The notes: generated by a model not told the origin, from the sequence alone. A DNA stretch of 64,000 bases from UBA2336 sp964404445 (GCA_964404445.1 CAYOJW010000009.1:1-64000), one strand, 5' to 3'. Positions 1 through 8,655 are shown, numbered from the stretch's first letter. A program made the numbers and translations.

Positions 1-2
1 TT

Positions 3-329
3 AATCTCCCTAATCAACCGACAATCTCGGACTTTGAAAACAGTGAACTTTTAATCTGCAACTACGGACAATGGAAAAACAGAAAATTAATGATTTGGAT
101 TGACGCAAAATATTCAAAACGTTTTATAGACCAGTATCAGGTAGTGGATAAAGTAAAAGTTAACAAAGTATACAAGACAAATGACAGTGACGATCTAATG
201 TATGGCGGACTGGATGCAATCAAGGAACAAACACAAATGCAATTCGACTTTGAACAAAACGGAGGACAAAAACCCTCACGAATAAAATCGGGTGACTATT
301 TGACAGATAAAAAATGGAGACTGTGGTGA
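3..329 (+). CDS. Unknown protein, C-terminal part only
   Basis: The frame is open from the first bases of the window to a TGA at 327-329, so this is the C-terminal ~108 residues of a gene that begins outside the window; the first internal ATG is at 90. The piece is rich in Lys, Asp and Gln, has no membrane segment, and ends in KKWRLW. I recognise no family. The stop codon lies about 10-15 nt before the apparent 3' end of a group II intron remnant on the other strand. Low GC and the neighbouring intron and restriction-modification genes suggest accessory DNA. Confidence 0.5.
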   Translation, partial: NLPNQPTISDFENSELLICNYGQWKNRKLMIWIDAKYSKRFIDQYQVVDKVKVNKVYKTNDSDDLMYGGLDAIKEQTQMQFDFEQNGGQKPSRIKSGDYLTDKKWRLW

Positions 330-339
330 AAAAGCACAG

Positions 340-950
340 CCGGCAATCGAGTAGACGGCCTCGCCAGTTGTAACTGACGAGGTGCGCCTCTCACACCACT
401 GTACGTACGGGTCGCGTATACAGCGGTTCATTAAGCATACTGTAATCGCTCTTTGCACCGATCACAGCTTTGATCCACTTTAACGTAAGGCTGGTAAACT
501 CGAAGTTTTAGACCTCCTTACAGCATTTCAATCATCTTAACGTTCAGCCCTTCATTGACGTGTGAGACCTCCCCGTGTTTCGTGGGGCTCGTTCCTATCA
601 ACTACTATGACTTCTGCTGACTTCTCCTTAATGTTCCCGACATCAGGAGACCTCCCCAGGTAAGACACTTATCCTTCCGTCTATCGCTGCCACATCTACA
701 TACCTCTACTTTTGCACCAACAGGCTTTGTGATGATGTGCTCACTCACCCGTAGCGGTATGCCTCTGTATGTGGTTCATGTGCTTCAGTACAGACTTTTG
801 CAGTCCTGCTTCCTTCAGTTCAAGGATTGCTCCTTACAACCTTGCAGCTTGCTATGTGCTTTTAGGATTCGCACATCAGGGACTTGCACCCTTTGGATAA
901 TCAAACTATTTTCCCGGCTGGAAAACAGTTGTGCCATGCTGGGCACACAC
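340..950 (-). mobile_element. Degenerate ORF-less group II intron
   Basis: Read on the minus strand, the segment starts near GTGTGCCCAGCATGG (GUGYG-like 5' end), contains the domain I-like GGGTGCAAGTCCC, and ends in two hairpins typical of domains V and VI. The domain V-like hairpin (396-426) pairs CCGCTGTA with TACAGTGG, has a 2-nt CG bulge, then TACG/CGTA around a short loop. The domain VI-like stem (about 360-385) is CCTCGTCAGTT/AACTGGCGAGG, followed by CTACTCGAT. Where the reverse transcriptase/maturase should begin, only ATG plus four codons and TAA remain (535-518), so the encoded protein is essentially deleted. Boundaries are approximate. Mobility would require a maturase supplied from elsewhere. 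Confidence 0.65.
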
Positions 951-1030
951 ACAAGCTACACGCTATGGCGATGGTTGGTTTATTTGAAGTTTAGTTTTCG
1001 TAATTTGGTTTCACAGGATAATTACACAGC

Positions 1031-1066
1031 TAACGAACACTCGCCACAGCGTGTAGCAAAACGTTA
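1031..1066. repeat. attC-like imperfect palindrome
   Basis: TAACG (1031-1035) and CGTTA (1062-1066) form outer arms, and ACAC (1037-1040) and GTGT (1051-1054) form inner arms, giving the nested two-box layout of integron attC sites. The match to the RYYYAAC/GTTRRRY core consensus is imperfect. It lies between the intron remnant and the restriction-modification genes. It could also be an unrelated hairpin. Confidence 0.25.
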
Positions 1067-1141
1067 TAGGCAACCTTATTGAGCGACCGCACATAGTTCA
1101 GCTATTCGAAAAACGGTAATGCCAGATACACTAATTTTTTT

Positions 1142-1149
1142 TATCTTTA
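1142..1149 (+). promoter_or_regulatory. Candidate -7 element for R-M operon
   Basis: TATCTTTA matches the Bacteroidota -7 consensus TAnnTTTG in six positions and lies about 20 nt before the ATG at 1169. No clear -33 TTG is visible at the ideal distance. Confidence 0.35.
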
Positions 1150-1168
1150 CAGGACAGGCAGCAAGTAA

Positions 1169-2029
1169 ATGAAAGAGTTAAAAATAGTCATAGCAATATA
1201 TAAGGAGCTGATTAATAGAATTGGTAAAGGTGGTATTCCCATTGACCTAAGACTCAAATCAATTGTTGGAACAGTACAAGACGACCCTTTTGACACTTGG
1301 GTTGGACTTGAAATAAAAAAAGCATTACCAGACAATTATGAAATTTATCATTCAGGATCATTAACAACACCCGACATCATCATCCGTGACAAAAATGATG
1401 GAACAACCGTTGGTTTGGAAATAAAAAAACTGATACAAAAACCAAATGGTAGTGATTCAAGAGGGCTGACGATTGACTATAATAGCTGTTTGCCTTGTGG
1501 TTCTACAATGGTAAAAGTTGGCGTTGAAACCATTGTCATACCTTGCTTTTACCTTTTTGCGTTGCTTGATACAGTAAGTAAAAACATCGTTACACTCATT
1601 TTATTGGATGGTGATTTTCTCAATTACGATTTTGACCTTCATAAGGAAGCTAAGTATTCAAACTATACCGAATACAACCACGGCCCTTATGGTGAAGGCT
1701 CTGTAAGACATCGCAAGATGTACACCTACCCCAATCCATTAAATTCTAAAATCAGCAAGTTTCATATGCGACAAATAGTTGTCGCTAAAAAAGCCGACTT
1801 TGAGAAAATAAAAGACACTAAAAATATCACCGAACAAATTATCCGTACAGATAAATATGGGAATTCGTTTTTTTACTACCTCAAAGACGAAACAAAAAAC
1901 GGTTTATTTTCTCTTGACACTTTAACCTCACTTGAAGGTATATTTGATTTATGTAAGGAGCGACAACCTAAAGAAAGAGTAGCTGCCCTACCTGTTTTAC
2001 CACCTCTAAAACTCAATGAAAATGTTTAA
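1169..2029 (+). CDS. Putative type II restriction endonuclease
   Basis: A 286-residue protein that probably cuts DNA at the site protected by the methyltransferase immediately downstream. A PD-(D/E)XK core is visible: Pro68-Asp69 in TTPDIII and Glu84-x-Lys86 in GLEIKKL, with the expected spacing. No signal peptide or membrane segment is present. The stop codon overlaps the start of the methyltransferase gene by 14 nt, which makes translational coupling and a shared operon likely. I cannot assign it to a known restriction-enzyme family or specificity from sequence alone; the call rests on the nuclease motif and the methyltransferase partner. The short leader has no Shine-Dalgarno site. The AT-rich composition and the neighbouring intron suggest horizontal acquisition. 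Confidence 0.7.
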   Translation: MKELKIVIAIYKELINRIGKGGIPIDLRLKSIVGTVQDDPFDTWVGLEIKKALPDNYEIYHSGSLTTPDIIIRDKNDGTTVGLEIKKLIQKPNGSDSRGLTIDYNSCLPCGSTMVKVGVETIVIPCFYLFALLDTVSKNIVTLILLDGDFLNYDFDLHKEAKYSNYTEYNHGPYGEGSVRHRKMYTYPNPLNSKISKFHMRQIVVAKKADFEKIKDTKNITEQIIRTDKYGNSFFYYLKDETKNGLFSLDTLTSLEGIFDLCKERQPKERVAALPVLPPLKLNENV

Positions 2030-3167
2030 CATCAGAGGCAAAAATAAAACAGACTATACTTATTTAGGCTTGTTTGCAGGAGCAGGTGGGCTTGACCTTG
2101 GTTTTGAACTTGCAGGCTTTCAGCATACAGAATCCAATGAAATATTAGATTATGCAGTTAAAACTTTGCGAATGAATCGTCCCGATTGGAATGTCGTTCA
2201 CAAAGATGTCAGGGAATATACACCTTCTTTCAAAAATGGTCTTGATGTTTTGTTGGCAGGTTTTCCTTGCCAAGGGTTTTCACTTGGTGGAAATAGAGAT
2301 GAAACAGACGAAAGAAATACGCTTTATCGTGAAGTTGTCCGTATTGCAAAATATATGCAGCCGAGAGTAATAGTGATGGAAAACGTTTTGAATTTACGGA
2401 CAATGACACATCCTGAAACGGGAAAACCATTTGCCCAGCAAATTTCAGACGAACTTTCCGCAATTGGTTACACGACTATATTTGATTTTTTTCGGGTATC
2501 GCAACACGGAGTTCCACAAACAAGACGCAGATTTATCTTTATTGCATACAAGGACAACACCTTATGCCATTTTAAATTTCCCAACCCACAAAGAAAGGAA
2601 ACAGGAATCAAAGAATTTTTATACGACTTAGGACAGGATCTATCTATTACACTGCCAAATCATGACCCTGAATGGGGCTTTAAAAGTTATGCTCATACCG
2701 AAACAGGTGAGCCATTTGACGAATCAGAGATAGCTATACCAGTTAGATTTAGCAGAACAGCATCTGAGGGAAACCCTGTAAGAGACTTTGAATCTCCGTT
2801 CCCTGCGGTTGATACTGCAACAGTTTGGGGGTGGGCTAAAGGGAATGTTGTAGCCGAACGAATAATGAAAAATCGTGACGGAGCAATGTTTGTGCGTAAC
2901 CCTGAAAGTGAAGCAAAGCTTTGGCGAATAAAGGCAAGCAAACTACGACCATTTACAGCAAGAGAGTACGCACGACTTCAAACATTTCCTGATGATTGGG
3001 TTTTCTACGGTAAAAATAAACGAGAATTACAGTTGCAAATAGGTAATGCTGTACCTGTAATTTTCGCGGAAAAAATAGCCTTGAAAGTTCGTGAAGCGTT
3101 AGAGTTTTTAGACGGTCGATTACAAGAAATGCTGGTTGAACTAGGCGAACAAGCAAGGTTGTTTTGA
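2016..3167 (+). CDS. DNA (cytosine-5)-methyltransferase
   Basis: Transfers a methyl group from S-adenosylmethionine to C5 of cytosine in a specific DNA site, protecting the genome from the linked restriction enzyme. All main motifs are present in order: motif I FAGAGGLDLG (about 20-29), motif IV PCQGFS with catalytic Cys85, motif VI ENV (Glu122), motif VIII QTRRR (about 168-172), motif IX-like RLQTFPDDW and motif X QIGNAVP near the C-terminus. The 383-residue length is normal for a single-domain type II enzyme. The start overlaps the nuclease gene by 14 nt; ATG codons at 2016 and 2022 are both possible. The target-recognition region between motifs VIII and IX does not let me name the site. 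Confidence 0.95.
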   Translation: MKMFNIRGKNKTDYTYLGLFAGAGGLDLGFELAGFQHTESNEILDYAVKTLRMNRPDWNVVHKDVREYTPSFKNGLDVLLAGFPCQGFSLGGNRDETDERNTLYREVVRIAKYMQPRVIVMENVLNLRTMTHPETGKPFAQQISDELSAIGYTTIFDFFRVSQHGVPQTRRRFIFIAYKDNTLCHFKFPNPQRKETGIKEFLYDLGQDLSITLPNHDPEWGFKSYAHTETGEPFDESEIAIPVRFSRTASEGNPVRDFESPFPAVDTATVWGWAKGNVVAERIMKNRDGAMFVRNPESEAKLWRIKASKLRPFTAREYARLQTFPDDWVFYGKNKRELQLQIGNAVPVIFAEKIALKVREALEFLDGRLQEMLVELGEQARLF

Positions 3168-3207
3168 ACCAATAGAACAATGTTGATACGGTGTTATCAA
3201 ACAACCA

Positions 3208-4995
3208 TCACATCCGCTCAGGCACTTGAATACCCAACATCCTCATCGACTTTTTAATGGCAGATGCAATACTTTCAGATAAGGCAATACGGAACCTCAG
3301 TTTGGCCTGATCGGCTTCGTTGAAAATAGGGATGTTCTGGTAAAACTGGTTGTACTGTTTGGCCAGGTCGTACGCGTAGTTGGCGATTACAGCGGGTGAG
3401 TATTCTTTTGCGGCCTCTTTCAGTCTTGCCTCGAACGTACTCAACAAATAAAGTGCTTCGCGTTCAACCGGTTCGAGCGAAGCAATGGTTTTAAGATCAT
3501 CTGCCGACACCGTAATGTTCATACTCGCAGCCTTACGCAAAATAGCTTTAATACGCGCGTGGGTATATTGAATAAACGGTCCGGTGTGCCCCTGCAACTG
3601 TATCGACTCGTTCGGGTCGAACATCATGCGCTTTTTCGGATCGACTTTCAGCAAGAAAAATTTTAACGCGCTCAGGCCAATCATTTCGGCCAGGTCGTTG
3701 ATTTCTTCTTTACTCATATCATCAATCTTACCCAACTCGTGTGTTTGCCGGAGCGCAGCATCAACCATTTCCTGCATCAGATCATCGGCATCCACTACTG
3801 TGCCTTCACGACTTTTCATTTTGCCTGATGGCAGATCAACCATACCATACGATAAGTGGTAACATTGTTTCGCCCATTCATAGCCCAACTTGCTCAAAAT
3901 CAGGAACAACACTTTGAAGTGATACTCCTGCTCGTTGCCTACGGTATAAATTTGTCCTTCAATTTTCGGAAAATCGCGGAAGCGCAAAATGGCTGTGCCA
4001 ATATCCTGCGTCATATACACCGAAGTGCCATCGGAACGCAGCAATACTTTTTGATCGAGGCCATCGGCTGTAAGATCAACCCAGACTGAGCCATCGTCTT
4101 TTTTAAAGAAGATACCTTTTTCTACACCTTTTAATACTTCTTCTTTACCGAGTAAATAGGTGTCCGATTCGTAATACAGTTTATCGAAATTAACGCCCAT
4201 GCGTTTGTACGTAACATCGAAACCGCTATACACCCAGCCGTTCATGGTTTTCCAAAGCTGTACGGTTTCTGCATCTTTGGCTTCCCACTTTTGCAGCATA
4301 TCTACCGCAAGCTTCATAATAGGCGCCTGCTTCTCTGCTTCCTCTTTGCTTACGCCTTTCTCTTCTAATTCTTTTACCTGGGCTTTGTAGTGCTTATCGA
4401 ACTCTACATAATATTTACCTACCAGCTTATCACCTTTCAAACCGCTGCTTTCGGGTGTTTCATCGTTGCCATACAACTTCCACGCAGCCATGCTTTTGCA
4501 GATGTGTATGCCGCGATCGTTAATGATTTGCACCTTATGCACGGTATAGCCAACGGCTTTATAAAGTTCGGCTACGCTGTATCCCAAAAAATTATTGCGC
4601 AAATGCCCGAGGTGCAGCGGCTTGTTGGTGTTAGGCGATGAATATTCAATCATGATTTCTTTTCCGTTATCCGGAAGTGAACCATAATTTTTATTGGCAT
4701 AGATGGCTGCAAAAACTTCTGCCCAGGCTTTATCTGAAACTACAAGGTTTAAAAAACCTTTCACCACGTTAAAGCGGCTCACGATACCTGAGTTTTCTAC
4801 CAGATAATTTCCAATGGCGTTAGCTGTTTCTTCCGGCTTTAGTTTTGAAATCCGCGTAAGCGGAAAGCACACTAATGTATGCGAGCCTTCAAACTCGGCA
4901 TTGGTTGGTTGCAGTTGTAGCTGTTCTGCATTTTGATTGAATAAAGCAGAAACTGCTTTTTGTATTTCGATTCGTAATTGATTATCTAAGTTCAT
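3208..4995 (-). CDS. argS: Arginyl-tRNA synthetase
   Basis: Charges tRNA-Arg with arginine in the cytoplasm; a class I synthetase. The HIGH signature appears as HLGH (128-131), preceded by EYSSPNTNKPL, and the KMSKS loop as GKMKSREG. The C-terminal helical anticodon-binding domain includes FIQYTHARI and ends in the canonical MLGIQVPERM. I place the start at the ATG at 4995 (MNLDNQL, 595 residues). A longer in-frame start at 5016 would read through the CGCAAAG repeat that brackets the adjacent GxxExxY gene, which is unlikely to be native coding sequence. The gene converges on the methyltransferase gene with about 40 nt between stops. Confidence 0.97.
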   Translation of the reverse strand: MNLDNQLRIEIQKAVSALFNQNAEQLQLQPTNAEFEGSHTLVCFPLTRISKLKPEETANAIGNYLVENSGIVSRFNVVKGFLNLVVSDKAWAEVFAAIYANKNYGSLPDNGKEIMIEYSSPNTNKPLHLGHLRNNFLGYSVAELYKAVGYTVHKVQIINDRGIHICKSMAAWKLYGNDETPESSGLKGDKLVGKYYVEFDKHYKAQVKELEEKGVSKEEAEKQAPIMKLAVDMLQKWEAKDAETVQLWKTMNGWVYSGFDVTYKRMGVNFDKLYYESDTYLLGKEEVLKGVEKGIFFKKDDGSVWVDLTADGLDQKVLLRSDGTSVYMTQDIGTAILRFRDFPKIEGQIYTVGNEQEYHFKVLFLILSKLGYEWAKQCYHLSYGMVDLPSGKMKSREGTVVDADDLMQEMVDAALRQTHELGKIDDMSKEEINDLAEMIGLSALKFFLLKVDPKKRMMFDPNESIQLQGHTGPFIQYTHARIKAILRKAASMNITVSADDLKTIASLEPVEREALYLLSTFEARLKEAAKEYSPAVIANYAYDLAKQYNQFYQNIPIFNEADQAKLRFRIALSESIASAIKKSMRMLGIQVPERM

Positions 4996-4999
4996 ATTT

Positions 5000-5019
5000 A
5001 ACCGCAAAGGACGCAAAGA
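5000..5019 (+). repeat. CGCAAAG repeat, left copy
   Basis: AACCGCAAAGGACGCAAAG is repeated with two changes at 5421-5439. The two copies are in direct orientation and bracket the GxxExxY gene. This copy abuts the argS start. Confidence 0.7.
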
Positions 5020-5031
5020 TACGCTGAGTTG

Positions 5032-5409
5032 TTATAAATTATTTGCCACGCGCTTAATTCCTGCTTTCAGTAAGGTAACATTGAAATTAATTAACAGGCC
5101 AAGCTTACATTTTGACAGCTTAAGGTATGTTAAAACCTGAGCCAGGTGGATATCGTTAAGGGCATCTACCGCTTTCACTTCAATAATTACTTTCTTTTCA
5201 ACCATCAAGTCAATCCGGTAACCACAGTCCAGCTTAACTTCTTTATACACTAAGGGTAACGGTTTTTGTTTTTCAACCAACAAACCTGATTGAATAAGTT
5301 CATAATAAAGGCATTCTTCATAAGAAGATTCCAAGAGGCCCGGTCCAAGCTCACGATGAACCTGTATCGCACAACCGATAATCTTTTCTGAAATCTCGTT
5401 TTCTGTCAT
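5032..5409 (-). CDS. GxxExxY protein
   Basis: A 125-residue member of the GxxExxY family (PD-(D/E)XK nuclease family 3). The name motif is seen as Gly24-Glu27-Tyr30 in LGPGLLESSYEE. The nuclease-like core follows: Asp67 in YRIDLMV, then Glu77-x-Lys79 in IIEVKA. No cellular role is established for this family, and calling it a nuclease is inference from the fold. The gene fills almost all of the space between two CGCAAAG repeats at 5000 and 5421, separating argS from the deoxyhypusine synthase-like gene. That arrangement suggests it arrived with the repeats. Confidence 0.92.
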   Translation of the reverse strand: MTENEISEKIIGCAIQVHRELGPGLLESSYEECLYYELIQSGLLVEKQKPLPLVYKEVKLDCGYRIDLMVEKKVIIEVKAVDALNDIHLAQVLTYLKLSKCKLGLLINFNVTLLKAGIKRVANNL

Positions 5410-5420
5410 ATTTTTATTTT

Positions 5421-5483
5421 AACCGCAAAGAGCGCAAAGTTAAAATATAACTTTCTCTGCGCACCTCCGTGTCCTCTGCGGTT
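5421..5483. repeat. CGCAAAG palindromic repeat, right copy
   Basis: A long imperfect hairpin. The outer arms are AACCGCAAAG and CTCTGCGGTT (5474-5483); the inner arms are AAAGTTA and TAACTTT around an A/T loop, with GCGC on both sides. Its first 19 nt match the copy at 5000-5019. It ends 14 nt from the stop of the downstream gene, so it could also act as a transcription terminator. Confidence 0.65.
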
Positions 5484-5497
5484 TATTCTTCTTCGGT

Positions 5498-6475
5498 TTA
5501 TAAGTCTAAGATATACGCAAACATTAAAGGCGCTACAATAGTCGCATCGCTTTCTACAATAAACTTCGGAGTTTCGATGCTTAGCTTACCCCACGTAATT
5601 TTTTCGTTGGGCACAGCACCGGAGTACGAACCGTAAGAAGTCGTGCTGTCGCTGATCTGGCAGAAGTAGCTCCAGAACGGTACGCCATCGCGTTCCAAAT
5701 CCTGGTGCAACATCGGCACCACGCAAATCGGGAAGTCGCCTGCAATGCCCCCACCAATCTGGAAGAAGCCAATACCATCTTTACCTGAATTTTCGGTGTA
5801 CCAGTCGGCCAACCATACCATGTATTCGATACCGCTCTTCATCGTGCTGGCTTTTAGTTCGCCAGTCAGCACATACGAAGCAAAAATATTTCCCATCGTA
5901 CTGTCTTCCCAGCCCGGCACTACCATTGGCATGTTGCGTTCGGCTGCGGCAATCATCCAACTGTTTTTCGGATCGATTTCATAATACTGTTTCAACACGC
6001 CACTGTTAATCATGCGGAACATAAACTCGTGCGGAAACAACCGCTCGCCTTTGTCTTCGGCATCTTTCCACACCTTAAACAAGTGCGACTGTAATCTTCT
6101 AAACGCCTCCTCTTCGGGAATGCACGTGTCGGTTACACGGTTCAAGTGATTGCCCAGCAAATCCCACTCTTCCTGCGGAGTGAGGTCGCGGTAGTTGGGT
6201 ATTCTTTTATAATGTGAGTGTGCCACAAGGTTCATGATGTCCTCTTCGAGGTTGGCGCCCGTACACGAAATAATATGCACCTTATCCTGACGGATCATCT
6301 CGGCAAAGCTGATGCCCAGCTCGGCCGTGCTCATGGCTCCGGCCAACGACACCAACATCTTTTTGCCTTCGGCAATGTGTTTTTTATAGCCTTTGGCGGC
6401 ATCTACTAATGCGGCAGCGTTAAAATGCAGGAAATTTTTTTCGATAAAGGCAGAAATGGGTCTGTTTTGGCTCAT
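5498..6475 (-). CDS. Deoxyhypusine synthase-like protein
   Basis: A 325-residue member of the deoxyhypusine synthase family, NAD- and spermidine-using enzymes related to homospermidine synthase. The catalytic lysine region is kept as NEKITWGKL, with Lys297 in the place of the eukaryotic WGK lysine, and glycine-rich stretches such as FFQIGGGIAGDFP are conserved. Bacteria lack eIF5A, so hypusination is not expected; bacterial members are thought to make or modify polyamines. Arginase and arginine decarboxylase genes lie 13-16 kb away. The start MSQNRPISAF is preceded by a well-spaced Bacteroidota promoter. The substrate is not determinable here. Confidence 0.9.
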   Translation of the reverse strand: MSQNRPISAFIEKNFLHFNAAALVDAAKGYKKHIAEGKKMLVSLAGAMSTAELGISFAEMIRQDKVHIISCTGANLEEDIMNLVAHSHYKRIPNYRDLTPQEEWDLLGNHLNRVTDTCIPEEEAFRRLQSHLFKVWKDAEDKGERLFPHEFMFRMINSGVLKQYYEIDPKNSWMIAAAERNMPMVVPGWEDSTMGNIFASYVLTGELKASTMKSGIEYMVWLADWYTENSGKDGIGFFQIGGGIAGDFPICVVPMLHQDLERDGVPFWSYFCQISDSTTSYGSYSGAVPNEKITWGKLSIETPKFIVESDATIVAPLMFAYILDL

Positions 6476-6494
6476 GATTCGTTCAAATTTTGGG

Positions 6495-6524
6495 CGAAAA
6501 TACGCAAACCTGTTAAGGTTTCAA
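6495..6524 (-). promoter_or_regulatory. Promoter of the deoxyhypusine synthase-like gene
   Basis: On the minus strand, TTG (6524-6522) is followed by exactly 19 nt and then TATTTTCG (6502-6495), one mismatch from TAnnTTTG. The ATG follows 20 nt downstream. Confidence 0.6.
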
Positions 6525-6655
6525 GGGTAAAAATGCTTTGGGCGGCCGGGCGGGCTGTCGGCACTCGCCAACCCCACGCACTGGCCACTTCGGGCTCAAA
6601 CAAATGCCTCCATCCCTGCCGCAACAATTCAACCAACACAAACTCTTCTGATCGA

Positions 6656-6673
6656 TTCAAAATATCTTCAAAA
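6656..6673 (+). promoter_or_regulatory. Response-regulator box 1
   Basis: TTCAAAA-TATC-TTCAAAA is a perfect direct repeat with an 11-bp period, the usual geometry for dimers of OmpR-family regulators. It lies just upstream of a weak -7 element (TAAATTAG, 6683-6690) and the regulator's own ATG at 6695, which points to autoregulation. Three more copies precede other genes of the locus. Confidence 0.65.
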
Positions 6674-6694
6674 TTGAAATGGTAAATTAGTGGA

Positions 6695-7369
6695 ATGAAA
6701 ATCCTAATTGTAGAAGATGAAAAAGAACTTGCCAAAGACATTGCTGAATACCTGTCGGGCGAAAACTACTTGTGCGAAACGGCAACGACCTACCGGCAAG
6801 CGGCCGACAAAATCGGGGTTTATTCGTACGACTGTATTCTCTTAGACTTAATGCTGCCTGACGGACAAGGCCTTCAATTACTCGAACTACTGAAAAGCCA
6901 AAACAAACAAGATGGGGTAATTATTATCTCAGCCAAAAATTCTGTTGAAGATAAAGTAAAAGGACTGCAAATTGGTGCGGACGATTACCTGGCAAAACCG
7001 TTTCATCATTCCGAATTACTGGCAAGAATACATTCACTCATCCGCAGAAAACAGTTTAACAACGCAAACATTATCCGGCAAAATGAAATAACGGTTGATT
7101 CATTAGCAAAAACCGTTACGGTTAATAACAAAGCGATTAGTCTCACAAAAAAAGAATTTGACCTATTGCTCTTTTTCTTAGGCAATAAAAACAGGGTTAT
7201 TTCAAAAGCCGCCATTGCCGAACATATTTCGGGCGATATTGCCGATATGTTTGACAACCACGATTTTGTTTATGCTCATGTTAAAAATCTGAAAAAGAAA
7301 CTTTCAGAGGCCGGCTACGGCAACTACCTGAAAACAATTTACGGAACAGGCTACAAGTGGGAACTATGA
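6695..7369 (+). CDS. OmpR-family response regulator
   Basis: A 224-residue transcription factor. The receiver domain has the acidic pair Glu7-Asp8, phosphoacceptor Asp51 in LLDLMLPDG and Lys101 in YLAKPF. The C-terminal winged-helix DNA-binding domain starts around residue 128 and includes the LTKKEFDLLLFF helix. It overlaps the following histidine kinase by ATGA, so the pair is translated together. It probably binds the TTCAAAA direct repeats placed before its own gene and three downstream genes. The ligand and signal are unknown. Confidence 0.95.
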   Translation: MKILIVEDEKELAKDIAEYLSGENYLCETATTYRQAADKIGVYSYDCILLDLMLPDGQGLQLLELLKSQNKQDGVIIISAKNSVEDKVKGLQIGADDYLAKPFHHSELLARIHSLIRRKQFNNANIIRQNEITVDSLAKTVTVNNKAISLTKKEFDLLLFFLGNKNRVISKAAIAEHISGDIADMFDNHDFVYAHVKNLKKKLSEAGYGNYLKTIYGTGYKWEL

Positions 7370-8652
7370 GTAAGTTATTAAATAAACCATTCAAAGCATT
7401 TACAATTTACGCGCTCATCGTTTTAGTGTGCAGCATACCGGTTTATTATCTTGTAGTAGATTTTATCTGGCTAAACGAGTTAGACGAGCATAATCTCATC
7501 ATTAAAAAACGTATCGAAACTGGCTTTAACAATATTCAAATAAACGATGATGAGTTGATAGGTTTACTAAACCATTGGACGAAATTACAACCGGGCACAA
7601 CATTAACACCCGCTAATGTTCCGGCCGCCAAAGCTGACAGTACCTATACCATCAGGAGGCTGAACGAATTCCCTGAACACCATGAGCTTGACCGTTTCAG
7701 AGGGCTTTCTTCATTCATAACCATTAACGGCAAACTCTATCATTTACAAATTGAAACCAACGTAGAAGAAAGCCACGAAACCGTGCTGGCCATTGCCGTG
7801 GTTACAATCCTGTTTTTTACGCTACTGGTTATAGGCTTCATAGTTTTAAACAAACGGATTGCAAAAAAAATCTGGCAGCCATTCCGCCATACGCTTGAAA
7901 AATTAAAATCGTTCGATTTAACCACACGGCAAGCCATTTCGTTTGAAAAAACTGGCATAGAAGAATTTGAAGAACTAAATCAATCATTACAAAAACTGAT
8001 TGACAGAAACATTTCGGTTTACACGCAACAGAAAACATTTATCGAAAATGCCTCTCACGAATTACAAACACCCCTGGCCGTATTAAGGTCGAAAATGGAT
8101 TTGCTTTTACAGAACAAAGACATCACAAACGACCAATCGCAAATTCTCGCAGCCATTGAATTGCCGCTATCGAGAATTTCAAGAATCAACAAAAACCTAT
8201 TACTGTTGGCGAAACTTGAAAACGATCAATTCCCCGACAAAGAAAACCTTGAATTAACAACAATACTCAACGAAAGCCTTGAGCTACTCGCTGACTACAT
8301 TATAACCAAACAAATTACCGTTGATAAAAACCTCAACGGAAAGCTATTCATCACCTGCAATAAAACCTTGCTCGAAATTCTTGTTAATAATTTGCTCATC
8401 AACTCCATTATTCACAACACCGAAAAAGGCAACATACGCATTGATTTATCGGGGCGAACATTAACCGTATCCAATACGGGAGTTACACCACTGAACAACG
8501 AAAACCTGTTTAAACGCTTTACGGTTTCATCTTCCGAAACTGCCAGCAGTGGTTTAGGGCTGGCAATCATCAAAGAAATTTGTAACCGCCATAAGTGGGA
8601 AATCAGCTATCAGTTTGGAGATAATTTCCATGTCTTTTCTGTTAGCTTCTAA
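7366..8652 (+). CDS. Sensor histidine kinase, membrane-bound
   Basis: A 428-residue kinase paired with the preceding regulator. It has an N-terminal membrane helix, a short periplasmic sensor of about 100 residues, a second helix (around ILFFTLLVIGFIVL), then a dimerisation helix with the phosphorylated His231 in ENASHELQTPLAVL. The ATP-binding domain has an N-box (EILVNNLLINSIIHN) and a G-box (SSGLGLAIIKEICNRH). I use the ATG at 7366, which overlaps the regulator's TGA, rather than a GTG nine bases earlier. The short sensor resembles kinases that watch the envelope, but its signal cannot be read from sequence. Confidence 0.93.
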   Translation: MSKLLNKPFKAFTIYALIVLVCSIPVYYLVVDFIWLNELDEHNLIIKKRIETGFNNIQINDDELIGLLNHWTKLQPGTTLTPANVPAAKADSTYTIRRLNEFPEHHELDRFRGLSSFITINGKLYHLQIETNVEESHETVLAIAVVTILFFTLLVIGFIVLNKRIAKKIWQPFRHTLEKLKSFDLTTRQAISFEKTGIEEFEELNQSLQKLIDRNISVYTQQKTFIENASHELQTPLAVLRSKMDLLLQNKDITNDQSQILAAIELPLSRISRINKNLLLLAKLENDQFPDKENLELTTILNESLELLADYIITKQITVDKNLNGKLFITCNKTLLEILVNNLLINSIIHNTEKGNIRIDLSGRTLTVSNTGVTPLNNENLFKRFTVSSSETASSGLGLAIIKEICNRHKWEISYQFGDNFHVFSVSF

Positions 8653-8655
8653 AAA

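Noticed and set aside
729..1082. 117-residue open frame
   Set aside because: It runs antisense through the group II intron remnant; composition is not protein-like and no family fits.
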